From Treponema_C sp050937815 (GTDB lineage: Bacteria; Spirochaetota; Spirochaetia; Treponematales; Treponemataceae): a stretch of 64,000 bases of DNA. A program made the position numbers and the translations under genes. Of this stretch, positions 24,596 to 33,741 are shown piece by piece; the first letter of the stretch is position 1, and each line of letters begins with the position of its first letter. The notes under the pieces are model-generated. The model worked only from the letters and a program-made list of their open reading frames with translations, had not been told where the DNA came from and did not search any database. The DNA lies in the NCBI RefSeq assembly GCF_050937815.1, contig NZ_JACDIJ010000006.1:65617-129616 (forward strand). Direction: 5' to 3'.

Positions 24596-24897
24596 ACTGT
24601 CTCCCATAAAAGTCAAAAAAAGTGTCGCTTTCGATTGACTTTTTACGCACGTTCGCAGCGAAGTGAGAACGTACATATAATATACAAGTTTGCAATAAGC
24701 AAACTCGGCAAGCTGAAAGCCGCGCCGGCCGTACGCTGTTCAGCTTACATCCTTAACCCCCATTATCCCGTAAAAACGGCTTTTATTCTAGTAGCGAAGC
24801 AGGTTCTTCAAAAACATCTTTTTAGATGTTTTATCGATTTGACTAAAATACGGGAATTTTGTATTTTATGTATACACTACAAAAAAGGAATATATTT
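24596..24897. other. divergent control region between the outer-membrane gene and pirin
   Basis: 302 bp without a gene. It contains an AAAAGTCAA/TTGACTTTT hairpin (24608-24644) and an ACGTTC/GAACGT hairpin (24649-24672) in the minus-strand leader, AT-rich promoter-like sequence near 24675-24690, and a perfect 9-bp hairpin AAAACATCT / AGATGTTTT (24811-24819 and 24824-24832) upstream of pirin. Which of these are operators cannot be told from sequence alone. Confidence 0.5.
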
Positions 24898-25722
24898 ATG
24901 GAAAGAAAAATAAAAACATCGGTTACCGGATTTCCCGCACAAGACGGAGCGGGAGTCAATTTAGTCCGTGTATTGGGACACGGTACGACAAGCGATTTTG
25001 ATCCGATTTTAATGCTCGATTCGTTCGACAGTACAAATCCCGACGATTATACGGCGGGTTTTCCCATGCATCCGCATCGGGGTATTGAAACCGTCAGCTA
25101 TGTATACAAGGGAAAAATGAAGCACAAAGACAGCCTCGGTTTTGAAGATACGGTTGCAGACGGTGAAGTACAATGGATGACAGCCGGCAGGGGCATCCTT
25201 CACGAAGAAAAACTGCCTGCAAGCGAACGGCTTTTGGGGGTGCAGCTGTGGCTTAATTTGCCGGCGGACAAAAAAATGGTACCGCCCGAATACCGCAGTA
25301 TAAAAAATGCGGAAATAAAAGAAATTCCTTTTACAGACGGCTATATACGGCTTCTTGCCGGCACTTATAAAGAACACAAGGGATTTCAAAGCAAATACCT
25401 GCCGCTCAATTACTACGACATTACGCTCAATGCGGATGCGGAACTGACGCTTGATACGGCATATGAGGATTCCGTTATGCTGTTTACCCTTCTTTCCGAC
25501 GTTTTTGTAAACGGTGAACGGGTAAAAGAAAAAACCGCGGTAAAATTAAGCGAAGGCGATTCCGTTACCGTAAAGGCCGCAGACAAAACGGCAAAAGTGT
25601 TGTTTATCGGCTCAACGGCATTGCACCAGCCGATTGCATGGGGCGGCCCTATAGTTATGAACACAAAAGCGGAATTACAGCAAGCCTTTGCGGATTTGGA
25701 AAACGGAAATTTTATACAATAG
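24898..25722 (+). CDS. pirin family protein
   Basis: 274 residues from ATG 24898 (AAGGAA upstream). Double cupin. The pirin motifs are FPMHPHRGIETVSYV (about residues 52-66), with the two iron-ligand histidines, WMTAGRGILHEE (about 96-107) and a second cupin half from about 140. Pirins are iron-binding cupins; some have quercetin dioxygenase activity, others regulate. The physiological substrate here is unknown. It is followed at 73 bp by a nitroreductase gene and thrH, probably one transcript. Confidence 0.92.
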   Translation: MERKIKTSVTGFPAQDGAGVNLVRVLGHGTTSDFDPILMLDSFDSTNPDDYTAGFPMHPHRGIETVSYVYKGKMKHKDSLGFEDTVADGEVQWMTAGRGILHEEKLPASERLLGVQLWLNLPADKKMVPPEYRSIKNAEIKEIPFTDGYIRLLAGTYKEHKGFQSKYLPLNYYDITLNADAELTLDTAYEDSVMLFTLLSDVFVNGERVKEKTAVKLSEGDSVTVKAADKTAKVLFIGSTALHQPIAWGGPIVMNTKAELQQAFADLENGNFIQ

Positions 25723-25795
25723 CAGCTTACGAGCATATCGTAAATAGAAAATTTGAGTATAACCTGCGGTTATACAGTGATATAAGGAGAACTAT

Positions 25796-26368
25796 ATGGA
25801 ATTTATACAGTCTTTGGAAAAGCGCAGAAGCTATTATAACATTACAAAAAAACTGCCGATTGCAATCGATGAGGTCGGTTCCGTAATAAAAAAAGTAACG
25901 GAAGCGGTACCCGATGCCTTTAATATGAAAAGCGCCAGGCTTGTTACGGTATTCGGTGAAAAGCATGATTTGCTTTGGGACTCGATATATGAGGTTTTTA
26001 ACGGAAAAGTTCCGCGGGAAAAAATCGATTCTTTTAAGGCGGGAGCCGGTACCGTTCTCTTCTTTTACGATGAAAAAACGGTAAAAGCACTGCAGGAAAA
26101 ATTTGCAGCCTATGCGGCAAATTTTCCGGTATGGGCAAATCAGGCAAACGGAATGCTTCAGCTTGCCGTTTGGACAGCTTTGCGTGAAAAGGGAATCGGA
26201 GCTTCATTGCAGCACTATAATCCGGTTATCGACGAAAAGGTAAAAGAGCTTTTTTCCGTCCCCGCAGAATATATACTGCTTGCCCAAATGCCTTTCGGCG
26301 GAATCGGAAGCGAACCCGAACCGAAAGAAAAAGAAAATATCGACACAAGAGTAAAAATTATAATATAG
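25796..26368 (+). CDS. nitroreductase family protein
   Basis: 190 residues. FMN-dependent nitroreductase fold of the oxidoreductase (HBN1/Frm2-like) subgroup: SLEKRRSYYNI at the N-terminus, AFNMKSARLVTVFG (about 42), WANQANGMLQLAVWTALREKGIGASLQHYNP (about 115-145, given only as region) and a late PFGGIG. No cofactor gene nearby. Start ATG with AAGGAGA 8 nt upstream. It may reduce nitro- or quinone compounds; the true substrate is unknown. Confidence 0.88.
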   Translation: MEFIQSLEKRRSYYNITKKLPIAIDEVGSVIKKVTEAVPDAFNMKSARLVTVFGEKHDLLWDSIYEVFNGKVPREKIDSFKAGAGTVLFFYDEKTVKALQEKFAAYAANFPVWANQANGMLQLAVWTALREKGIGASLQHYNPVIDEKVKELFSVPAEYILLAQMPFGGIGSEPEPKEKENIDTRVKIII

Positions 26369-26380
26369 CGGTTTGTGCCT

Positions 26381-26989
26381 ATGTATGTAACCTGTCTTGA
26401 TTTGGAAGGAGTTTTGGTTCCCGAAATATGGATTGCCTTTGCCGAAAAAACCGGTATAAAGGAATTGCGGCTTACCACGCGCGATATAAACGATTACGAT
26501 GTGCTTATGCACAAGCGTTTGGATATTTTAAAAGAGCATAAACTCGGTTTGAGTGCGATTCAGGATGTAATCGCTCAAATCGATCCGATGCCGGGGGCAA
26601 AGGATTTTTTGGATGAGCTGAGAACACGCTGTCAGGTTATTATTTTATCCGATACCTTTACGCAGTTTTCGCTTCCGCTTATGAAAAAGCTGGGTATGCC
26701 CCTTATTTTTTGCAACGAATTGATTGTCGATTCGGACGGTATGATAAGCGGCTATAAACTGCGCCAACAAAACGGAAAGTATCATGCAGTCTGCGCTTTG
26801 CAGTCAATCGGGTTCGACACGATTGCCGCAGGAGATTCGTTTAACGACCTTGCGATGATAAAGCAAAGCCGAAAGGGCTTTTTGTTCCGCGCTCCGGAAC
26901 ACATTATTGCCGAAAATCCCGCAATCCCGGCTTTCAGCGAATACGGCGATTTATTAAAGGCGATAAGCGAAACGCTTGCCCAAGCTTAA
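26381..26989 (+). CDS. thrH: phosphoserine phosphatase / homoserine phosphotransferase ThrH
   Basis: 202 residues from ATG 26381 (a GTG two codons earlier is possible). HAD-superfamily enzyme of the ThrH type: nucleophile motif LDLEGVLVPEIWIAFAEKTGI begins at residue 5, in which the catalytic Asp is within CLDLEG, motif II is LSDTF (about 92), and motif III/IV is AAGDSFNDLAMI (about 149). It dephosphorylates phosphoserine and can phosphorylate homoserine. It follows the nitroreductase gene by 12 bp. No clear Shine-Dalgarno, so translational coupling is possible. Confidence 0.9.
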   Translation: MYVTCLDLEGVLVPEIWIAFAEKTGIKELRLTTRDINDYDVLMHKRLDILKEHKLGLSAIQDVIAQIDPMPGAKDFLDELRTRCQVIILSDTFTQFSLPLMKKLGMPLIFCNELIVDSDGMISGYKLRQQNGKYHAVCALQSIGFDTIAAGDSFNDLAMIKQSRKGFLFRAPEHIIAENPAIPAFSEYGDLLKAISETLAQA

Positions 26990-27008
26990 AAACGGCGGGC
27001 TTGTAAAA

Positions 27009-27022
27009 TCCGGTACACCGGA
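27009..27022. terminator. bidirectional hairpin between thrH and fhs
   Basis: TCCGG / CCGGA around a 4-nt loop; on the minus strand it is followed by TTTTA, on the plus strand it has AAAA before it. Short but well placed between convergent genes. Confidence 0.45.
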
Positions 27023-27070
27023 AAAACGTGCAGCTTGCTGCCGGATTTCGGGTGTGCCGCCTGCCGCGTC

Positions 27071-28768
27071 TTAAAAAAGACCCGAAATATGCCCGTCGTT
27101 GTCCACATCTATGGAACAGGCGGCCGGTATTTTAGGTAAGCCGGGCATGGTCATCATGTCTCCTGCAAGCACCGTCAAAAAACCCGCCCCGCTCTTAAGC
27201 AATACGTCGCGTACCGGAAACACATAGCCTGAAGGGGCGCCCAAAAGATTTTTATCGTGGCTGATTGAATTCTGTGTCTTTGCAATGCAGACGGGAAGAT
27301 GTGCCCAGCCTGCGGCAGTATATTCTTTTATCTTTTTTAAAGCGGCGGGCGAAAACTCTACCCTTGATGCGCGGTATATATTGCGGGCAATTTTTTCTAT
27401 TTTGTCCGTAAAAGAATCTTCGGATTTATAGAGGGGCGTAAAACGCGCGGATGCGGAATCGCACAAAGCAGCAACAGTGCGGGCAAGGTCTGCCGCTCCG
27501 TCTCCGCCCTTAGCCCAGCCTTCACAAAGAACTGCGGGAGTCCCGTCTTTTCCGCACACCGTAAGAGAGCGGCACGCACCAAACAAAGCTTGCAGTTCTT
27601 CCTCCGTATCGCCTGAAAAGCGGTTTACCGCAACGACGACGGGAACGCCGAAAGAGCTCATATTTTCTATGTGAACGCGCAGGTTTTCAAAGCCGTTCAG
27701 CATTGCGGCCGGATTCGGTTTTTCCAAGTCGGCTTTGGATACGCCGCCGTGCATTTTAAGAGCGCGCACCGTCGCAACGATAACGGCGGCATCGGGCGCA
27801 ATTCCGGCAAGCCTGCATTTTATATCCATAAATTTTTCAGCACCCAAGTCGGCGGCAAAGCCGGCTTCCGTAACGGTGTAATCGCCTAAGGCAAGGGCGC
27901 ACAGGGTTGCATTTATACTGTTGCAGCCGTGAGCTATATTTGCAAAGGGGCCGCCGTGCACAAAGGCGGGCGTATGTTCAAGCGTTTGCACCAGATTGGG
28001 ACGAAGCGCATCTTTAAGAAGGGCTGCGGCGGCTCCTTCCGCACCGAGCTGTTTTAGATACACGGGTTCTTTGGCATAGGTTTTTCCGATAAAAATATTG
28101 CCCAGCCTGTTTTTTAATTCGTCAATCGATTTTGAAAGGCAGAGAATAGCCATAATTTCGCTTGCAACGGCAATATCGAAATGCTCTTCACGCAGAACGC
28201 CGTCGGCAGTACCGCCGAGTCCTATCAGGACATTGCGCAATGTGCGGTCGTTCAAATCAAGACAACGCCGCCATGAAATACTGCGCGGATCGAGGTTCAG
28301 AGCGTTTCCCTGCTGAATATGATTGTCGATGAGAGCCGCAATCAAATTATTGGCGGCGGATACGGCGTGTATGTCGCCCGTAAAATGGAGGTTTATATCC
28401 TCCATCGGAACGATTTGTGCATAGCCTCCGCCGCATGCACCGCCTTTGATGCCGAAACAGGGGCCGAGTGAAGGTTCTCTCAGCGCAAGCACGGCTTTTT
28501 TACCGATTTTCCGCAGCCCGTCGGCAAGAGCGATGGATACGGTGGATTTTCCTTCTCCGGCAGCGGTCGGTGTAAGGGCGCTTACCAAAATAAGTTTGCC
28601 GCGCTTGTTTGCAGGGGTTTCCATAAGGCGGTACATTGTCTTTAAATTAATTTTAGCCTTATAGGTTCCGTATAATTCATAGTCGGCGGCTTGTAAACCG
28701 AGTTTTTGCGCAAGCTCGTGAACGTTCTCCATTGTCCGGGAGTGTGCAATTTCAATATCCGAAAGCAT
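27071..28768 (-). CDS. fhs: formate-tetrahydrofolate ligase
   Basis: 565 residues from ATG 28768-28766, which aligns with the usual family start (SDIEIA). A longer frame exists but lacks support. The enzyme makes 10-formyl-THF from formate, THF and ATP. The P-loop TAAGEGKSTV (about residue 67), REPSLGPCFGIKGGACGGG (about 96), HFTGDIHA and the potassium/folate regions near the C-terminus (GEITTMPG-like MMTMPGLP) are visible. It links one-carbon flux with glyA. The -10 (TATACT) ends 6 nt before the ATG with no Shine-Dalgarno, so a leaderless message is likely. Confidence 0.95.
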   Translation of the reverse strand: MLSDIEIAHSRTMENVHELAQKLGLQAADYELYGTYKAKINLKTMYRLMETPANKRGKLILVSALTPTAAGEGKSTVSIALADGLRKIGKKAVLALREPSLGPCFGIKGGACGGGYAQIVPMEDINLHFTGDIHAVSAANNLIAALIDNHIQQGNALNLDPRSISWRRCLDLNDRTLRNVLIGLGGTADGVLREEHFDIAVASEIMAILCLSKSIDELKNRLGNIFIGKTYAKEPVYLKQLGAEGAAAALLKDALRPNLVQTLEHTPAFVHGGPFANIAHGCNSINATLCALALGDYTVTEAGFAADLGAEKFMDIKCRLAGIAPDAAVIVATVRALKMHGGVSKADLEKPNPAAMLNGFENLRVHIENMSSFGVPVVVAVNRFSGDTEEELQALFGACRSLTVCGKDGTPAVLCEGWAKGGDGAADLARTVAALCDSASARFTPLYKSEDSFTDKIEKIARNIYRASRVEFSPAALKKIKEYTAAGWAHLPVCIAKTQNSISHDKNLLGAPSGYVFPVRDVLLKSGAGFLTVLAGDMMTMPGLPKIPAACSIDVDNDGHISGLF

Positions 28769-28774
28769 ACAATC

Positions 28775-28780
28775 AGTATA
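28775..28780 (-). promoter_or_regulatory. -10 element, leaderless start of fhs
   Basis: TATACT, then GATTGT and ATG on the minus strand. The -35 region (TTCCAC at 17 bp) is weak. Confidence 0.45.
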
Positions 28781-28841
28781 AAATATATGCCGTTTTTGTG
28801 GAAGTGGGAAAAAGCCAAAAAGATTTTTGTGTTTTTGCATC

Positions 28842-28876
28842 GCTTATATACAGTTCATTTTGTACTGTATATAAGC
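28842..28876 (-). terminator. perfect 13-bp hairpin between argF and fhs
   Basis: GCTTATATACAGT (28842-28854) and ACTGTATATAAGC (28864-28876) with a 9-nt loop lie 11 bp beyond the argF stop. There is no T-tract, but the AT-rich stem is well placed to end or protect the argS-arcA-argF transcript. Confidence 0.6.
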
Positions 28877-28886
28877 TGACGGTCTT

Positions 28887-29879
28887 TTATCGCAGCGTTG
28901 CATACATAACGGCTTTTATCGTATGCATGCGGTTTTCGGCTTCATCGAATACAACCGATTGCGCAGATTCAAACACTTCGTCCGTTACTTCCATTTCGGT
29001 TATGCCGAAACGCTGTGCAATATCGGCGCCTACGGTTGTATTTGTGTCGTGGAAAGACGGCAAACAGTGCATAAAAATCGCCTTGTCCGCCGCCCGCTTC
29101 ATCAACGCGCCGTTTACTTGATATTTTTTCAAAAGTTTAATGCGCGATTCCCAAACTTCTTCTTTTTCGCCCATTGATACCCAAATATCCGTGTATATGA
29201 CATCGGCATTTTTTGCACCTTCATCGATATCTTCCGTAAAACGAAGACGGGCGCCGGTTTCGGCTGCAATTTTTTTTGTTTTGTCAATCAATTCCTGTTT
29301 AGGCCACAAGTCTTTAGGAGCACAAGCGGTAAAATGCAGTCCCATCTTTGCGCAGCCGATCATAAGCGAATTGGCTACATTATTACGGGCATCCCCCATA
29401 AAGGTAAAATTAATGCCTGCAAGCCGGCCTTTTTTTTCTTCGATTGTCAAAAGGTCGGCCAATACTTGGGTCGGATGAAAATCGTCGGTTAAGCCGTTCC
29501 ACACGGGAATACCGGCGTAGCGGGCTATATCTTCTACAATCGTTTGCGAAAATCCCCGATATTCGATGCCGTCATACATTTTGCCCAAAACTCTGGCAGT
29601 ATCCGCAATGCTTTCTTTTTTTCCCATTTGACTGGATTGAGGATCCAAAAAAGTAACGCCCATACCCAGATCCATTGCGGCAACTTCAAATGCGCAGCGT
29701 GTACGTGTCGATGTTTTTTCAAACAGCAATACGATATTTTTACCGGTTAGATGACGGTGCGCCACCCCCGCGGATTTAAGACGTTTTAATTCTTTAGCCA
29801 AATCAAGTAAATACCTGATTTGTTCGGGGGTAAAATCGAACAGCTTTAAAAAGCTGCGTCCGCTTAAGCTTATTCCCAT
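28887..29879 (-). CDS. argF: ornithine carbamoyltransferase, catabolic (arcB-like)
   Basis: 330 residues. It moves the carbamoyl group between ornithine and citrulline; next to arcA its working direction is likely citrulline phosphorolysis to ornithine and carbamoyl phosphate. Motifs: FEKTSTRTRCAFE (about 53), the carbamoyl-phosphate loop, DDFHPTQVLAD (about 131) and FMHCLPSFHDTNT (about 270). Start ATG with AAGGAG 7 nt upstream, only 2 bp after the arcA stop. Last gene of the argS-arcA-argF string. Confidence 0.95.
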   Translation of the reverse strand: MGISLSGRSFLKLFDFTPEQIRYLLDLAKELKRLKSAGVAHRHLTGKNIVLLFEKTSTRTRCAFEVAAMDLGMGVTFLDPQSSQMGKKESIADTARVLGKMYDGIEYRGFSQTIVEDIARYAGIPVWNGLTDDFHPTQVLADLLTIEEKKGRLAGINFTFMGDARNNVANSLMIGCAKMGLHFTACAPKDLWPKQELIDKTKKIAAETGARLRFTEDIDEGAKNADVIYTDIWVSMGEKEEVWESRIKLLKKYQVNGALMKRAADKAIFMHCLPSFHDTNTTVGADIAQRFGITEMEVTDEVFESAQSVVFDEAENRMHTIKAVMYATLR

Positions 29880-29881
29880 AG

Positions 29882-31111
29882 TTATACTCCTTTTGACCTT
29901 ACAAGAGGCATGCTCATACAGCGGGGGCCGCCGCGCCCGCGCGATAATTCCGAACTGAGTATCGGGTGCAGCTTTATTCCGCGTGCATCGAGCAGTTCGT
30001 TTGTTATATTGTTCCGCTCGTAGACGATAACTTCACCCGGAGCGATACACAGGGTGTTTGAACCGTCGTTCCACTGTTCGCGTTCCGCCGCTATTTTATT
30101 TCCTGCGCCGCAGTGTATCAGCGATACGGCATCCAGTTTTAAATAGGAAGCCAATATCCGCTCCAAAGATCCTTGTACCTGTTTTATGTTCACACCGCCG
30201 CCGGATGCGGCTTTCAGTTCAAATACTTCCAAAGTACGCAAAATTCCCGGATGAACGACGAATATATCGGTATCGACTTGGGTAAAAACCGTATCCAAAT
30301 GCATAAAGGCCCGTTTTGCCGGAATCGTAAAGGCGAGGACGGTGTCTATTGCAGAATCGTTATCTGCAAATAAATTGCGCGCCAAAGCTTCAACGGCATC
30401 CGCGCAAGTACGCTCGGAAACGCCGACTGCAATAATATGCTCGTTCAAATTGGTAATGTCGCCCCCTTCAATATGAAAGGGATCCGTGCGTTTGTAATAT
30501 TGTTTTACATTTTCTTTAAAGTCGGGATGGTGGTTAAAAATATATTCACTGTAAACGGTTTCGCGCTTCCGCGTAACGGAGTACATGCTGTTTATGCAAA
30601 TTCCTCTTCCGATTGCAGCGGTAGCGTCGCGGGTAAAATACAGGTTTGGCATGGGGTCGATAATAAGCTTATCATGATTTTTTATGTGATTTTCAAGAGA
30701 GTTAAAAACGCTGCCGTTTAATTCGTTTAGGTTGATTCCTTCCATAGTTTTTAAAACCAATTCTTTATTATCGGGAATCCGCATTAAAAAATCGAAAACG
30801 GCTTTTTTATATTCCTTTGTATATATGCGGGCTTCAAAAAGGTATTGTTCCAAAAAACGCTTTTTTATTTCCTCCGACATATCGAGTACTTCGGCCATAA
30901 GATTTTCAAGATAGACGACTTCTATCCCTTTTTGTCGAAAAATATCGGCAAAAAGGTCGTGCTCTTTTTGAGCCGCCGCCAAATAGGGAATATCGTCAAA
31001 CAGGAGGTTTTCAAGATTCGACGGTGTAAGGTTCAACAATTCGTTTCCGGGGCGGTGTAAAAGCACTTTTTTTAAAGGCTTAATTTCGCTTGTTATCTGT
31101 ATTGCAGACAC
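29882..31111 (-). CDS. arcA: arginine deiminase
   Basis: 409 residues, the usual length. It splits arginine to citrulline and ammonia, the first step of ATP-yielding arginine breakdown. Seen are LLHRPGNELLNLTP (about 16), the NLYFTRD catalytic Asp region (about 157), HIEGGDITNLNEHIIAVG (about 210, containing the catalytic His area), and the C-terminal active-site cysteine in RGRGGPRCMSMPLVR (about 390). Start is GTG with GGGGAG 8 nt upstream. It lies 11 bp after argS and 2 bp before argF. Confidence 0.96.
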   Translation of the reverse strand: MSAIQITSEIKPLKKVLLHRPGNELLNLTPSNLENLLFDDIPYLAAAQKEHDLFADIFRQKGIEVVYLENLMAEVLDMSEEIKKRFLEQYLFEARIYTKEYKKAVFDFLMRIPDNKELVLKTMEGINLNELNGSVFNSLENHIKNHDKLIIDPMPNLYFTRDATAAIGRGICINSMYSVTRKRETVYSEYIFNHHPDFKENVKQYYKRTDPFHIEGGDITNLNEHIIAVGVSERTCADAVEALARNLFADNDSAIDTVLAFTIPAKRAFMHLDTVFTQVDTDIFVVHPGILRTLEVFELKAASGGGVNIKQVQGSLERILASYLKLDAVSLIHCGAGNKIAAEREQWNDGSNTLCIAPGEVIVYERNNITNELLDARGIKLHPILSSELSRGRGGPRCMSMPLVRSKGV

Positions 31112-31122
31112 GGCCGGCTCCC

Positions 31123-32970
31123 CTACATCACTTCAAGAAAGGGAACCAAAATTAAGTGCAGGGTGTTTTTAAGCACGGTTAAAACGGCATGGGCCAGGCT
31201 GAGCCGGGCGGCCGTAAGGGTTTTATCGCCGGCGCTTACAATCGGGCAGTCGTGATAAAATTTGCTGAATGCTTTGGCAATATCGTATGCATAACCTGCA
31301 ATCAAAGCCGAATCGAGGTTTTCGGCGGATTTTTCCAATACGCGCGGAAAAGAAGCGATAAGCTTTATTAAATCCCATTCGGCTTCGTTTTCCAACAGAG
31401 CGCATGCTTTTTGAAAATCCTCCGTACTCATCTCATAAGCCGACTTTAAGCCTTCTTTTTCGGCCTTGGCAAGAACCGAACAAATGCGCGCGCCCATGTA
31501 TTGAAGGTAGGGCCCCGTGTTTCCGTTAAACGAAAGAGATTCTTTCGGATTAAAAATCATATCCTTAAGCGGCGACACTTGAAGCAAAAAGTAATGCACG
31601 GCCGCCAATGCCACCTTTTCGGCCACCTCTTCGGGATTTCCGACCGCTTCTTCCCGTCCCTTTGCGGTAATTTCTTTAAGGGCTTCGTCGCGCAAATCGT
31701 TCAACAAATCGTCGGCATCGACAACGGTACCTTCGCGGCTTTTCATCTTGCCTTCGGGCAAATTGACCATACCGTAGGCTAAGTGATAGAGCTTTGTGTA
31801 CCAATCGTAGCCGAGTTTTTTCATTATGTAAAAAAGAACTTTAAAGTGATAAATCTGCTCGCTTGCAACAACGTAAACGAGTTTATCGAAAGCCCATTCG
31901 GCATGCCGGTTTATTGCCAAGCCTATATCCTGCGTCATGTATACGGTAGTGCCGTCCTTCCGCAGCAGCACTTTTTTATCCAAATTGATTTCGGCAAGGT
32001 CTACCCACACAGCACCCTCGGCGTCCTTGTAAAAAATACCCTGCTCCAAACCGCGCAAAATTTCTTCACGCCCTTTCAGATAGGTATCGCTTTCAAAAAA
32101 CAGTTTATCGAATGAAACGCCCGTTCTTTCGTATGTTTGTTTAATACCGGCGATGGCCCAGTCGTTCATGCGCTTCCACAATTCGCGAACGGATTCTTCA
32201 CCCTTTTCCCATTGTACAAGCATTTCCTGCGCTTCGGTTTCCGCTTCGGGGTGCGCTTTGGCGTAGTCGTTGAATTCGACGTAACAATCGCCGACAAATC
32301 GGTCGCTTTTTACGCCGCAGCTTTCGGGCGTATCGTCGGCTTTTCCGGCTTGACCGGAAGCGGTATAGGCTTCAGCCGTGTGCAGTTTTTTATAGGCGAG
32401 CATGGACTTACAAATGTGAACGCCGCGGTCATTGATAATATTCGTTTTAAAAACGTCCGCCCCCTGAAAGCGCAAAATGCGGCTTATGCTTTCGCCTATA
32501 GCGTCGTTGCGCAAATGTCCCAAATGCAGGGGCTTGTTTGTGTTCGGACTGGAAAATTCAATCATCACCTTTTGCCCCGCACAACGCGGCTTTCCCTCAT
32601 CGTTTAAGGCGCCGTAACAATCTTTTTGCTCAAACACCGTTTGCAATACCGCCGCACTGACCGCAGCCTTATTCAAACGGATATTTATATAGGGACCTAC
32701 GGCGATAAACTCGCCGGCTTCGGCGGCTTCTTTTTGAAAATCGGCGTTTATAATGCGAAGCACTTCCGCCGCAATTTGAGGCGGCCCCATTTTGAAATTT
32801 TTAGCAAAGCCGAACAGGGGAATACCCACATCGCCCATCTTGGGGTCGGGAGGGGTTTCCAAAAGCAGGGAAGAAAGTTCAACCTTCGGCATGTCGATTG
32901 CTTTTTCTTCGGCAAGTTTATTTAAAGCGGCTGCCGTAACCGAGCCGCATACACGTGCAAAATTAACCAT
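31123..32970 (-). CDS. argS: arginyl-tRNA synthetase
   Basis: 615 residues. It charges tRNA-Arg. Visible are the class I HIGH variant HLGH in NKPLHLGHLRNDAIGES (about residue 150), the KMSKS counterpart GKMKSREG (about 430), and the anticodon-binding domain in the last 130 residues. The N-terminal Add-1 domain is present. It heads a tight operon with arcA and argF, so arginine use for translation and for energy is co-transcribed. Start ATG in an AT-rich region without a clear site (GGAAAA 8 nt upstream at best). Confidence 0.95.
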   Translation of the reverse strand: MVNFARVCGSVTAAALNKLAEEKAIDMPKVELSSLLLETPPDPKMGDVGIPLFGFAKNFKMGPPQIAAEVLRIINADFQKEAAEAGEFIAVGPYINIRLNKAAVSAAVLQTVFEQKDCYGALNDEGKPRCAGQKVMIEFSSPNTNKPLHLGHLRNDAIGESISRILRFQGADVFKTNIINDRGVHICKSMLAYKKLHTAEAYTASGQAGKADDTPESCGVKSDRFVGDCYVEFNDYAKAHPEAETEAQEMLVQWEKGEESVRELWKRMNDWAIAGIKQTYERTGVSFDKLFFESDTYLKGREEILRGLEQGIFYKDAEGAVWVDLAEINLDKKVLLRKDGTTVYMTQDIGLAINRHAEWAFDKLVYVVASEQIYHFKVLFYIMKKLGYDWYTKLYHLAYGMVNLPEGKMKSREGTVVDADDLLNDLRDEALKEITAKGREEAVGNPEEVAEKVALAAVHYFLLQVSPLKDMIFNPKESLSFNGNTGPYLQYMGARICSVLAKAEKEGLKSAYEMSTEDFQKACALLENEAEWDLIKLIASFPRVLEKSAENLDSALIAGYAYDIAKAFSKFYHDCPIVSAGDKTLTAARLSLAHAVLTVLKNTLHLILVPFLEVM

Positions 32971-33089
32971 AGATTTTTCCGTTATACAGTAAGATACATA
33001 GTAAAATACACGATTACTCTAAAGTGATATGCCCTTTTTGTCAAGGGAAGCGCCGCAGCCGTTTGGCCACGGAATATAATTTTCAAAAG

Positions 33090-33118
33090 TTGACAAAAAA
33101 CTTATATTTACTTATAAT
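33090..33118 (+). promoter_or_regulatory. perfect-consensus leaderless promoter of the toxin gene
   Basis: TTGACA, exactly 17 bp, TATAAT: all twelve consensus bases and ideal spacing. The GTG start codon is 7 nt after the -10, so transcription should begin at or 1 nt before it. Confidence 0.8.
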
Positions 33119-33125
33119 AACTTAT

Positions 33126-33380
33126 GTGATAAAAATTGAATGGAAAGTTAAGGCGGCGAAACAATTTTGTAAGCTTTCTCAAGCTCAACAAATACAAATT
33201 GCAAACGGAATTGATACCCTATATAATTTTCCTGTAGTTAAAAATGTCAAAGCTTTAAAAAATCATACTTATCAGTATCGACTCCGGATCGGCCGCTTCC
33301 GAGTCTTATTTAATTTTTATAAAGCGATTGAGATAATTTCAATCGAGGAGGTAAAAAAAAGAGATGACAACACTTACTGA
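33126..33380 (+). CDS. RelE/ParE-superfamily toxin
   Basis: 84 residues from GTG 33126. Starts IKIEWKVKAAKQFCKLSQAQQ, the typical first helices of RelE/HigB-like toxins, and ends with beta strands (YQYRLRIGRFRVLFNF, then EIISIEEVKKRDD) that carry the basic catalytic face. Such toxins cut mRNA at the ribosome or poison gyrase. A longer frame upstream overlaps the promoter and is not real. The gene is toxin-first and overlaps the antitoxin gene by 17 bp, like higBA. AT-rich compared with flanking genes, suggesting transfer. Confidence 0.85.
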   Translation: MIKIEWKVKAAKQFCKLSQAQQIQIANGIDTLYNFPVVKNVKALKNHTYQYRLRIGRFRVLFNFYKAIEIISIEEVKKRDDNTY

Positions 33381-33711
33381 CGTCCAATTTATCAAAAACT
33401 CCGCCGGTGTACCTGAATATGCGATTATTCCTTTCGATGCATTTAAAGCCTTGACAAAGACAGTCCAATCGGTGCAGGAAGAAAAAACAATTCCGCATGA
33501 AATAATAAAAACTATAGCTCATCAGGGTATAAGTCCCATACAGGCATGGAGAGAGTTTTTAGGTTTTACGCAAGCTCAGGTTGCCGCAAAAATGAACATA
33601 AGTCAAGCGGCATATTGTCAAATGGAAAAAGCCGCAAAAATCCGTAAGGCAACAAAAAAGAAAATAGCTGATGCGCTTGATATAGACGTGAGTCAAATCG
33701 ATATCGGATAA
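33364..33711 (+). CDS. XRE-family antitoxin
   Basis: 115 residues. The C-terminal half is an XRE helix-turn-helix (EFLGFTQAQVAAKMNISQAAYCQMEKA, about 65-90, by region) that should bind the module promoter; the N-terminal half (VPEYAIIPFDAFKAL) likely wraps the toxin. Start ATG with GGAGG 8 nt upstream, inside the toxin gene. Together they form a type II toxin-antitoxin module, autoregulated by inference. Confidence 0.88.
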   Translation: MTTLTDVQFIKNSAGVPEYAIIPFDAFKALTKTVQSVQEEKTIPHEIIKTIAHQGISPIQAWREFLGFTQAQVAAKMNISQAAYCQMEKAAKIRKATKKKIADALDIDVSQIDIG

Positions 33712-33741
33712 TGCACATACTCCGAATACAAGAGGATAATT

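Noticed and set aside
33024..33125. Longer N-terminus for the toxin
   Set aside because: It would cover the perfect promoter; the RelE-like sequence starts only at GTG 33126.
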